From: CAWAPD01 sp963783865
GTDB taxonomy: Bacteria; Actinomycetota; Thermoleophilia; UBA2241
Assembly (NCBI GenBank): GCA_963783865.1
Contig: CAWAPD010000003.1
Span: 558,001 to 622,000, forward strand
Direction: 5' to 3'
DNA: 64,000 nt
Shown here: positions 16,824-23,711 of the stretch, one piece after another
Numbering within the stretch: the stretch's first letter is position 1
How the letters are laid out: each line of letters begins with the position of its first letter
The notes under the pieces: generated by a model
The model's database searches: none
Seen by the model: the letters and a program-made list of their open reading frames with translations, nothing else
Told to the model about the DNA's origin: nothing
Translations under genes and position numbers: made by a program

Positions 16824-16859
16824 GGCGGCGGGCGGGCGCGGAAGCGCCCGCCCGCCGCC
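16824..16859 (-). terminator. 16-bp GNRA-loop hairpin downstream of the 45-aa gene
   Basis: A perfect 16-bp stem (16824-16839 with 16844-16859); the loop is GGAA on the plus strand. It begins 11 bases after the stop of the small minus-strand gene and would end its transcript. Confidence 0.6.
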
Positions 16860-16870
16860 CGCGATCAGCG

Positions 16871-17008
16871 CTAGTGCGACAGGCGCGCCAGACCCTGACG
16901 GGCGAGAGCCATGGTGGTCGTGGCCGCGTCGCTGTCGGTGGTCGTCCGGACCACCCCGTCTGGGCCGATGAAGAACTGCCACGGCAGGCGGGTCGTCTGG
17001 GCGTGCAT
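16871..17008 (-). CDS. 45-aa small protein with its own promoter, Rex-like operator and terminator
   Basis: Not recognised. A 45-aa reading frame starting MHAQTTRLPWQFFIGPDG and ending ARQGLARLSH. It has no membrane helix; the first half is aromatic (WQFFIG) and the second half is Thr/Ala-rich and probably helical. GAGGAG lies 8-9 bases before ATG 17008. Upstream is a promoter-like pair (TAGGCA-17-TATACT on the minus strand, 17064-17092) with a Rex-like palindrome over the start region, and two hairpins follow the stop. This complete unit layout is the main evidence that it is real. A role in redox adaptation is inferred only from the operator. Confidence 0.6.
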   Translation of the reverse strand: MHAQTTRLPWQFFIGPDGVVRTTTDSDAATTTMALARQGLARLSH

Positions 17009-17047
17009 GATATCCACTCCTCGGGCGCCGGTGTCCGGCGCGATGGA

Positions 17048-17092
17048 TTGTGATGACGTTCACAGTATAGGTCTATTTCTCCCTCCTGCCTA
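17048..17092 (-). promoter_or_regulatory. promoter and Rex-like operator of the 45-aa gene
   Basis: On the minus strand, -35-like TAGGCA (17087-17092), a 17-base spacer and -10-like TATACT (17064-17069) precede the operator. The 18-mer TTGTGATGACGTTCACAG (17048-17065, plus strand) matches 12 of 14 Rex consensus positions. The layout, a CCTATA -10 running into the palindrome, closely copies that of the rex gene itself. Confidence 0.6.
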
Positions 17093-17210
17093 TGGGGAAG
17101 ACGGCAGAACCGCGAGCGTGGCGTTTATACAGAGTGGCAAATAGCCATGTCTTGAGAGCGCATGCTGAAGGACAGTGCGGCCGACGACTTTCTGGGAACG
17201 ACCGGCACGA

Positions 17211-17239
17211 TTGAGGCCCCCCGGCGAGTTTGCTAGCAT
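17211..17239 (+). promoter_or_regulatory. promoter of tRNA-Met
   Basis: TTGAGG (17211-17216) and TAGCAT (17234-17239) are separated by 17 bases, placing the start point about seven bases before the tRNA. This is a good housekeeping-type match. Confidence 0.6.
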
Positions 17240-17252
17240 TGGACACCCCCGT

Positions 17253-17329
17253 GGCGGCGTAGCTCAGCTGGTCAGAGCAGCGGAATCATAATCCGCGTGT
17301 CGTAGGTTCGAGTCCTACCGCCGCTACCA
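17253..17329 (+). tRNA. tRNA-Met (CAT)
   Basis: A complete cloverleaf: acceptor GGCGGCG/CGCCGCT with a G-T first pair, D-arm GCTC..GAGC, anticodon loop ATCATAA (CAT), T-arm GTAGG-TTCGAGT-CCTAC and encoded CCA. The first pair and lack of three G-C pairs at the anticodon stem base argue against initiator tRNA. A tRNA-Ile with modified CAT cannot be fully excluded. Confidence 0.92.
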
Positions 17330-17510
17330 CTCTCTTACAGGACTCTCGCACTCCTTTGGCCGACAATGTTAACCCTGCGACAACGGGGTTATCCGGGTCG
17401 TTTCGGGGTCAAAGGACGCTGTCGAATCGAAACGCTGGCGGACTCGTCCGTCGGCTGACGAAGACGCAGGATCTGCTGTGACAGCTGCGCGTGCGTCCAG
17501 AGGTGAGATC

Positions 17511-17915
17511 ATGAAGATCACGGCAAAGAGACGGTTCGCGCTGCTCGCGGGCCTGTTTCTCGTAGCGTCGATCGTGGTCGCGACAAGCGTCCAGACAGCG
17601 CAGGCGAGCTTGGCAAGCACCGGCGGGAACGCGGGGGGCACCACTGTCGCCGCGGCCCCGGTCCCGCTGCACGGCCCGCCGGCAGGCGTCCTGAGAGCGC
17701 ATAGCCAGCCCGCGTCCGTGCCCGCAGGGACGGCTCCGGCTGTGACGCAGGGCTCTTCCCGTACCGCGTGGATCGCCGGCGGCGCGGCCGCGGCCGCGGT
17801 CATCGTGCTCATCGGCGCGTGGGCCCTGTTGCGCCGCCGCCGGCAGCCCAGCGGACACCCCTCGGCGGCTTACTGTGCACAGCATCCCGAAGACCCGCTG
17901 TGCGCGATGGCCTGA
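17511..17915 (+). CDS. hypothetical secreted/membrane-anchored protein
   Basis: Not recognised. A 134-aa protein with an N-terminal signal peptide (MKITAKRRFALLAGLFLVAS..., cleavage likely after TAQA near residue 32), a Pro/Ala-rich middle and one C-terminal membrane helix near residues 96-112 (AGGAAAAAVIVLIGAWALL) followed by RRRR. The layout is that of a small surface protein held by a C-terminal anchor, although there is no LPXTG motif. GAGGTGAG precedes ATG 17511; an in-frame GTG at 17478 would only add 11 residues before the signal sequence. A terminator follows. Confidence 0.65.
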   Translation: MKITAKRRFALLAGLFLVASIVVATSVQTAQASLASTGGNAGGTTVAAAPVPLHGPPAGVLRAHSQPASVPAGTAPAVTQGSSRTAWIAGGAAAAAVIVLIGAWALLRRRRQPSGHPSAAYCAQHPEDPLCAMA

Positions 17916-17958
17916 GCAGGCACAGCGACGGCCGCCGGTCACAGGTGGCGTGAGGATC

Positions 17959-17990
17959 GGGGCGGGTTCGCAGCAAGGCGGACCCGCCCC
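17959..17990. terminator. convergent terminator hairpin
   Basis: GGGGCGGGTTCG (17959-17970) pairs with CGGACCCGCCCC (17979-17990) with one wobble, followed by TTC. It lies between the convergent genes ending at 17915 and 18019. Confidence 0.6.
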
Positions 17991-18018
17991 TTCACGCTGC
18001 TACCACACCCTCTCGGGT

Positions 18019-19428
18019 TCAGGTCGGGCGCTCTCCCTCGGTCCGCTGTCGCTGCATCCACGCCTCGAGGTCCATCTCGAGGGTGGTCCATTCCTTCACG
18101 TCCGGGTCCCCGAACTCGTGGACCTTGGGATCGGTGCCGATCTGCCGGTAGCCGAAGTGCTTCTTGTACCAGGCGATGGTGACGGGGCGGTCGGCGTTGG
18201 TCACGACCGTCTTCGCGCCGAGCGCCGCCATGGCGCGCAGGCGGGCGGTCTGGAGCTTCATCCCGAAACCGAAGCGCCGGTAGGCCGGGTCGACGGCCAT
18301 CAAGGTGGTCTTGCCAGCGGTCTCCGATAGCAGCGTGTAGCCCGACATCCCCACGACGCGATCGCCGGCTCGCGCCACGAAGCAGCAGCGCCAGTCGAGC
18401 TCGGGCATCTCCCGTGACGGAACGTGGTGCATGTTGACCGTCTCCAGCACCGCGAGCATGGCCGCCATGTCGCCTTCACATGCCTTCTCGATGCGGATGC
18501 CGTCAGTCTCCGCGACGCAGGGCGGCAGGCCGAGCGCGAGCCGGGCCTCTTCGGCGTTGGCCACGGGCCGGCCGGCTTCTTCGGCGATGCGGACCAGCCG
18601 CCGCACGAGCTGCTCGTTGGTGGCGAGCCGCGTGCGCTCGTAGTCGTAGTAGAGGTTGTCCTCGACGCCAGTCCTGACGTGGCCCCCCATCGCGATGCTC
18701 ATCACGTTGACGGGCACCTGGAACCGACCCAGCCCCGTGCCGGACCAGACCGAGTGGCGTGGGAGGCCGGCCACGGCCGCGCTCAGGTTGAGCGCCGTGG
18801 CCGCTGTGGTGTGCTGCGCCCCGAGGAGGATGTTGAAGTAGTAGGGAGGCTGCACGAGCCCCTTCGTGATGAGCAGCTTGGCGGTGTTGATCATCCCGAG
18901 CTCGAGGATCTCGAGCTCCGGCTTGATGCCGCGCGCCGCCATCCGTTCCGCCAGCCCCGTGATGACCTGCGGGTCGTTGACCGACGGACCGTCGTTGAAG
19001 TTGAGCGAGCCGGTGGTGAGGCTGGCGAGGTCCGGCTTGCTCTCCCCATCGAGCTCGAGGACCGCGGCCCGCTGCTCGAGCTCGCCGTACCGCCGCCCGC
19101 TCGTCGTCGCGGAGACGATCAGCTGGGGCCGCTCCCGCCGGATGCCACTGATGATCTCGGCGAAGACGTCGGGTTCGTAGGTCGGCTTGCCCTCCGCGTC
19201 GCGCGCGTGGACGTGGACCACGGCCGCGCCCACGTCGTGGCAGCGGACGGCGTCGGCCACGATCTCCGCGGGGCTGAGCGGCACGTGGGGTGTCATCGCC
19301 CGCGTCGGCAGCACGCCGGTGAGAGCGACGTTGATGATGAGCGGCGCGAAAGGTTCGAGAGGGTTGGGAAAGTCGACGTCGTCTCGACCCGTCCTCGGCT
19401 GTGTCACGGTGAACCTCTCATCCCGCAT
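18019..19428 (-). CDS. BKACE (DUF849) beta-keto acid cleavage enzyme fused to a GNAT acetyltransferase
   Basis: A 469-aa two-domain protein. Residues about 20-310 are a BKACE/Kce-type TIM barrel, the family that condenses a beta-keto acid with acetyl-CoA to give acetoacetate and a CoA ester (prototype: 3-keto-5-aminohexanoate cleavage enzyme of lysine fermentation); visible motifs are HVHARDAEGKPT, SLNFNDGPSV and GGHVRTGVEDN. Residues about 320-465 are a GNAT domain with the acetyl-CoA loop region AVDPAYRRFGFGMKLQ and a C-terminal WYKKHFGYRQIG. ATG 19428 starts at the barrel; further upstream in-frame sequence is non-coding. It stands alone, divergent from the protease gene. The substrate is not evident; the GNAT domain may modify the amino product. 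Confidence 0.88.
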   Translation of the reverse strand: MRDERFTVTQPRTGRDDVDFPNPLEPFAPLIINVALTGVLPTRAMTPHVPLSPAEIVADAVRCHDVGAAVVHVHARDAEGKPTYEPDVFAEIISGIRRERPQLIVSATTSGRRYGELEQRAAVLELDGESKPDLASLTTGSLNFNDGPSVNDPQVITGLAERMAARGIKPELEILELGMINTAKLLITKGLVQPPYYFNILLGAQHTTAATALNLSAAVAGLPRHSVWSGTGLGRFQVPVNVMSIAMGGHVRTGVEDNLYYDYERTRLATNEQLVRRLVRIAEEAGRPVANAEEARLALGLPPCVAETDGIRIEKACEGDMAAMLAVLETVNMHHVPSREMPELDWRCCFVARAGDRVVGMSGYTLLSETAGKTTLMAVDPAYRRFGFGMKLQTARLRAMAALGAKTVVTNADRPVTIAWYKKHFGYRQIGTDPKVHEFGDPDVKEWTTLEMDLEAWMQRQRTEGERPT

Positions 19429-19632
19429 CGGTGGGGCAGCATCGTATCGGCCTTTTCCAGGCTGCCCTTGAGCGTAGCGTCGTGCCCGCGAGACCGGACA
19501 ACGGCCATACGAACGCCTCGAAGGGGGACCATTTCCGACATGGACAACTGCCGCGGCGCAGGACGGTCGTGTATCCTTGGCTTCCGAAGCTTCGGTGGAG
19601 AGCGGCACCAGGGTCCTGACAGGGGAGGCGGC

Positions 19633-20886
19633 ATGAACGAGCGTGTCGGTCGGACGAGTGGCGTGGGCGGCCATGTCGTCCTTGCGGTGCTGGCGGCCGT
19701 CGCGGTCCTCATCCTGGGTCCCGTGGCGACGGCGCTCGCCGACGCCTGGCCCGTTCCCGCGCCGGCTCCCACCGCTTCGTGGACGCTCATCGTCTACATG
19801 GGCGGGGACAACAACCTCGAGCCCTGGATCACCCACGACATCGACCAGGAGATGGCGGCGGTCGGCTCCAACGCCGACGTCAATGTCGTCGCCTTGGCCG
19901 ACCGGGGCTCCAGCCCCAACGACAAGGACGGTTCCTGGACCGGCGCGCGTGTCTTCCACGTGACCGCGGGCATGACGGCGACGGCGGAGAACGCCGCGCT
20001 CGACGTGGGCGGGGTGGACATGGGCTCGCCCCAGACGCTGGTCGATCTGCTCACCTGGGCGCGAGCGGCCTATCCGGCGCGGCACTACGCCCTGTTCTTG
20101 TGGGATCACGGCTGGGGCTGGTGGCCGGGCGAGTCGATGCGCGACGACACCAGCAACGACTACCTCGACGTGGACGAGATGCGCGCCGCCATGCAGGCCG
20201 CCGGCGGCGTCGACATGATCGGCTTCGACACCTGTCTGGGGCAGATGATCGAGGTCGAGGCCGAGTTCCGCGGGTTCGCCAGGGCGATGGCCGGCTCGCA
20301 GGAATCGATCGGCTACACCGGCTTCTCCTACGACGACATCCTCAGCGGCCTGCAGACGTCGCCCACCATGGGGGCGCAGAAGCTCGCCGTGCTCGCCGCC
20401 CAGAGCATGCGCCATCACCACGACCGCTGGACGTGGGCGTCGTCGGCGGTCAGCCTCGGCACGCACTGGGACACCCTGGTCGGCGCCGTCAGCGACCTGG
20501 CGTGGGATCTGGCGATCCGTTTGCCGGGCGACCGTCACGACGCCGCTCTGGCCAGGCGCCTGACGGCGTCGCCGCCGCAGACCTACCCCGAGGTGCGCGA
20601 CCTGTACGGCGCGGCGCTCGAGCTGCGCGCCCGCGTCCACTCGGCGGCCGTGCGCAACGATTGCACGGCCGTGATCAGAGCCATGCAGCGCGTGGTGCTC
20701 TACGAATGGCACCTGGACAAGGAGGGGCCGGTGCACGGCGTCTCCTTCTACTGGCCCTCGACGCCGGCCCCGCCGGCCCCCGGTTCGAGCTTCTCGCAGT
20801 GGGTGAACTTCGAGTACTACGCGTCGGCGCTGCAGTTCGCGCGCCTGACCTACTGGCCGGACTTCCTGCTCGCCTGGGGAAGGTAG
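19633..20886 (+). CDS. secreted clostripain-like (C11) cysteine protease
   Basis: A 417-aa exported protein. The signal peptide covers about residues 1-37 (hydrophobic VVLAVLAAVAVLILG, cleavage after ALA/DA). The mature part is a peptidase family C11 domain: it opens WTLIVYMGGDNNLE, has the catalytic His in LFLWDHGWGWW near residue 160 and the catalytic Cys in MIGFDTCLGQMIE near 200. The family cleaves after Arg or Lys and is often self-processed. GGGGAGGCGG precedes ATG 19633. It stands alone; a conserved 39-base hairpin repeat lies 22 bases after the stop and probably serves as terminator. Confidence 0.88.
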   Translation: MNERVGRTSGVGGHVVLAVLAAVAVLILGPVATALADAWPVPAPAPTASWTLIVYMGGDNNLEPWITHDIDQEMAAVGSNADVNVVALADRGSSPNDKDGSWTGARVFHVTAGMTATAENAALDVGGVDMGSPQTLVDLLTWARAAYPARHYALFLWDHGWGWWPGESMRDDTSNDYLDVDEMRAAMQAAGGVDMIGFDTCLGQMIEVEAEFRGFARAMAGSQESIGYTGFSYDDILSGLQTSPTMGAQKLAVLAAQSMRHHHDRWTWASSAVSLGTHWDTLVGAVSDLAWDLAIRLPGDRHDAALARRLTASPPQTYPEVRDLYGAALELRARVHSAAVRNDCTAVIRAMQRVVLYEWHLDKEGPVHGVSFYWPSTPAPPAPGSSFSQWVNFEYYASALQFARLTYWPDFLLAWGR

Positions 20887-20908
20887 CCCGCACGCACCGG
20901 TCCTGAAG

Positions 20909-20947
20909 GTGGACGGGCGGCGCGGGGCTGGAAGCCCCGCGCCGCCC
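20909..20947. repeat. 39-base hairpin repeat, copy 1
   Basis: Begins GTGGACGGGCGGCG; its 15-bp stem (20915-20929 with 20933-20947) has a GGA loop. It is identical over 39 bases to 23553-23591, including the six unpaired leading bases. Its position after the protease gene suggests a terminator role. Confidence 0.75.
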
Positions 20948-21014
20948 CCGCCTCACGATGGACTCCCGTTCCCCCCGGCGTAGAATGCCTACGAAGCCGA
21001 CAGAGGGGGGAACC

Positions 21015-21953
21015 ATGGCAGCGCATGGCACGGCGGTCAAGGGAAACGTGCACGAGGGCTGGAGGGTGCTGCAGGACCGCGTGTGGCTCCCGATCCTGGC
21101 CGACGTTCCACTGTTCCGTTCGCTCTCGAAGCACCATCTGCGCCGCATAGCGGCGGTGACCGAGATGCGGCGGTTCGCCGACGGCACGCTCGTCATCCGG
21201 GCCGGCTCCCGCGGCGACGCCTTCCACGTGGTCCTCGACGGAACGGCGGTCATCCTGCCGGTCCACGGCGAGCCGACACGGCTGCGGCCGGGCGAGTACT
21301 TCGGCGAGCTCGCGCTGATCGACGGTGCGCCGCGGTCGGCGACCATCGTCGCAGGCGGCGAGCTCACGACCGCGCGCATCGGCCGGGACGCGTTCGACCG
21401 GCTGCTGCGCGACGAGCCCGTGATCGCCGCCGGTCTGGCGCGCGGCCTTGTGGGTATCGTGCGCGAGCTCCAGGGCGAGGGGTCGAGGAAGGTGCAGGCG
21501 GCCTCGCGGCTCGACGAGGGGCAGGCCGGCACCGCGCTCGACCTCGGCGGCTCGCTCGGGTTCCGCTCGCTGCTGTTCGAGGTCCCGCTGTTCAAGCCCG
21601 TCTCCAAGCGGCACCTGGGCAAGCTGGCGAAGCTGGCCCGTATGAAGCGGTTCCACGCCGAGGAGACGGTGGTCAGCGCCGGCTCCCCGGGTGACGCGTT
21701 CTACGTGATCCTCGACGGGCACGCCGAGGTGAGGACGCCGGAGGGCAAGACCCGGAAGCTGGGCCCCGGCGACTACTTCGGCGAGCTCGCGCTGATCGAC
21801 GGGGCGCCGCGTTCGGCGACCGTCACCGCCACCGACGAGCTGACGGTGGACCGGCTGGCCCGGTCGGGGTTCCAGAGGATGCTGCGAGAGGATCCGTCGA
21901 TCGCCGTGGGGCTCGACAGGGGCTTGGTGGCGATCATCCGCAGCCTGCAGTAG
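21015..21953 (+). CDS. tandem cyclic-nucleotide-binding domain protein
   Basis: A 312-aa protein made of two CRP-type cyclic-nucleotide-binding domains (about residues 25-150 and 185-310). Each carries the phosphate-binding cassette GEYFGELALIDGAPRSA / GDYFGELALIDGAPRSA, including the Glu and Arg that contact the cyclic phosphate and ribose. There is no HTH or catalytic domain, so it is a free-standing receptor or partner protein rather than a CRP regulator. GGGGGG precedes ATG 21015. The gene is convergent with a protein carrying a class III nucleotide cyclase domain, with 32 bp between the stops, suggesting a signal producer-receiver pair. Confidence 0.88.
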   Translation: MAAHGTAVKGNVHEGWRVLQDRVWLPILADVPLFRSLSKHHLRRIAAVTEMRRFADGTLVIRAGSRGDAFHVVLDGTAVILPVHGEPTRLRPGEYFGELALIDGAPRSATIVAGGELTTARIGRDAFDRLLRDEPVIAAGLARGLVGIVRELQGEGSRKVQAASRLDEGQAGTALDLGGSLGFRSLLFEVPLFKPVSKRHLGKLAKLARMKRFHAEETVVSAGSPGDAFYVILDGHAEVRTPEGKTRKLGPGDYFGELALIDGAPRSATVTATDELTVDRLARSGFQRMLREDPSIAVGLDRGLVAIIRSLQ

Positions 21954-21985
21954 TCCAGGGAGAAGGCCGCGAGAGTTCTCTGCCG

Positions 21986-23407
21986 TCAGTTCGTGGCGGC
22001 GTACAGCCGCCACGTTCCCGGCACGCCCTTGAGCTCGTGTTCACCCCGGTCTTCGAAGGCGATTCCCGACCCGGCTACCAGGTCCTTCACGGTCGAGCTG
22101 ACCAGGACTTCGGAGGGCCCGGCGAGCGCGCCGACGCGGGCGCCGATGTGGACTGCGATGCCGCCGACGTCATCGCCGAGCAGCTCGATCTCGCCGGTGT
22201 GGCAGCCGGCGCGCACCTCGAGACCCAAGAACTTGACCGCCTCGCAGATACCCTGGGCGCACTTCACCGCCCGTGCCGGGCCGTCGAAGGTGGCCAGGAA
22301 GCCGTCGCCCATGGTCTTCACCTCGTTGCCGCGGTAGCGGGCGAGCATCGCTCGCACCACCCCGTTCTGGCGCTCGAGCAGCCCCCTCCACGCTGCATCG
22401 CCCATCTCGGCGGCTCTGTGCGTGGAGCCTACGACGTCGGTGAACAGCACCGTCGCGAGAACCCGATCGAGCGCTCGCTCCTCGTCCTGCACCGAGCGCA
22501 GAAAGCCGACCATCGCATCGGCGTAGGCTTCCTCCTGGTCGAAGAAGGGAATCGAGGCCGCGCCGGGCACGGTCACGAGTCGAGCGCCGGGGATGAGGGC
22601 GGCGCTGTACTCGGCGTTGCTCCTATCCTCGGGTGGGTACCCCTCCTTGACGAGGACCGCCGTCGGCACATGGAGCTGGCGAGCGATCTCACGGGCGTCC
22701 AACTCGTACTCGTACCGCTCGAAGGCTTCGAAGCCGCCCGGCGTCGCCGCGTAGCGCGCCATGCGGGAGTGCCAGCGCACGAACTCGGGGTCGTCCCACC
22801 GTCCGTCCTCGGGCCGGTTGCCGCAGGTGAGCTGGCCGATCTCGAGGGCGTGGTCGTCGTCGCCCCAGATGGCGACGAGCCGGGCCACGTAGGCGTCCCA
22901 GTCGTCAGGTGTGACGCCCCAGGGGAAGTCGGGCGCCCAGCGCGTGGCGAGCCAGCCGTCGATGAGCAGGGCCGTCGTGCGGTCGGGATGGGTACCGGCC
23001 TGAAGCGCCGCCGTCGCCCCGGAGCCGGCTCCCCAGCCGTAGACCGCCGCGCGTTCCACCCCGGCCGCGTCCATGACGGCGATCGCGTCGTCGATGCGTG
23101 ACTCGAGGGTCGGCGTGATCGCGACGCGATCGGACATGCCGGTGCCGCGCCGGTCGAAGTTGAGCACGCGGACGCTTGCAGCGAGGCGCTTCATGAAGCG
23201 CGCGAACTGGGGCAGCTCCCAGTAGACCTCGAGGTGCGAGTACATGTCGTTCGTGAAGATGAGCGTGAGCGGACCCTTGCCGATGTCGTGGTAGGCGATC
23301 CAGAGGCCGTCGACCGTCTTCGCCCAGCGCGTCTTGGGCACGCCCGTGCCGGGCAGCGTGATGCTGCCCCGCGGCTCGAGGTGACTGAAGTAGTTCAGGT
23401 CGCTCAT
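21986..23407 (-). CDS. alpha/beta-hydrolase fused to class III adenylate/guanylate cyclase
   Basis: A 473-aa fusion. Residues about 25-285 are an alpha/beta-hydrolase (LIFTNDMYSH, FDRRGTGMSD, nucleophile region YGWGAGSGA, where the usual GxSxG Ser appears as Gly, so catalysis is doubtful). Residues about 300-470 are a class III cyclase: metal Asp in VLFTDVVGST, Lys/Asp in VKTMGDGF, and AVHIGARVGAL where the catalytic Asn is replaced by His, a variant seen in other bacterial members. The hydrolase part may serve as a ligand sensor. The neighbouring convergent gene encodes a double cyclic-nucleotide receptor. Confidence 0.85.
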   Translation of the reverse strand: MSDLNYFSHLEPRGSITLPGTGVPKTRWAKTVDGLWIAYHDIGKGPLTLIFTNDMYSHLEVYWELPQFARFMKRLAASVRVLNFDRRGTGMSDRVAITPTLESRIDDAIAVMDAAGVERAAVYGWGAGSGATAALQAGTHPDRTTALLIDGWLATRWAPDFPWGVTPDDWDAYVARLVAIWGDDDHALEIGQLTCGNRPEDGRWDDPEFVRWHSRMARYAATPGGFEAFERYEYELDAREIARQLHVPTAVLVKEGYPPEDRSNAEYSAALIPGARLVTVPGAASIPFFDQEEAYADAMVGFLRSVQDEERALDRVLATVLFTDVVGSTHRAAEMGDAAWRGLLERQNGVVRAMLARYRGNEVKTMGDGFLATFDGPARAVKCAQGICEAVKFLGLEVRAGCHTGEIELLGDDVGGIAVHIGARVGALAGPSEVLVSSTVKDLVAGSGIAFEDRGEHELKGVPGTWRLYAATN

Positions 23408-23552
23408 GAACCCACCACCGCGTAGAGGTGCGCCTCACCGGTAGTCGGGCTCCAGCCGGTAGCGCACGTGTGCCTTCGTCGCGGTGACGCTTCGATGGGG
23501 ACGAAGCTATCACAGGTGGTGCGGCGCTCGCCGTTCGGGCCGAGAGGAAGAA

Positions 23553-23591
23553 GTGGACGGGCGGCGCGGGGCTGGAAGCCCCGCGCCGCCC
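23553..23591. repeat. 39-base hairpin repeat, copy 2
   Basis: Exact copy of 20909-20947. It lies downstream of the DEAD-box gene (minus strand) and upstream of the hydrolase-cyclase gene. The two copies flank the cyclic-nucleotide gene pair. Confidence 0.75.
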
Positions 23592-23681
23592 TCTGTGCCG
23601 TTAGCTTGTTGACGTTCCCGGCTCGTCGGCTCGACTACGAGTGGAAGGCCGCGAACGGCACTGCTTGAAAACCTTGGGTGC

Positions 23682-23704
23682 GGCGGCGCGACCCGCGCGC
23701 CGCC
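23682..23704 (-). terminator. hairpin at the end of the DEAD-box gene
   Basis: GGCGGCGCG (23682-23690) pairs with CGCGCCGCC (23696-23704) around a five-base loop, seven bases beyond the helicase stop. On the minus strand it is followed by CACCCAAGGTTTTC. Confidence 0.5.
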
Positions 23705-23711
23705 CGCGGCG

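Noticed and set aside
16695..17063. 122-codon minus-strand frame covering the 45-aa gene
   Set aside because: It would be translated through two long hairpins and starts within the Rex-like site; the 45-codon frame has the ribosome-binding site and stops before the hairpins.
17253..17329. Possible initiator tRNA or tRNA-Ile (modified CAT)
   Set aside because: A standard elongator Met reading is simplest: the anticodon stem lacks the three G-C pairs of initiators. tRNA-Ile2 identity needs genome-wide comparison, so it is noted only as an alternative.
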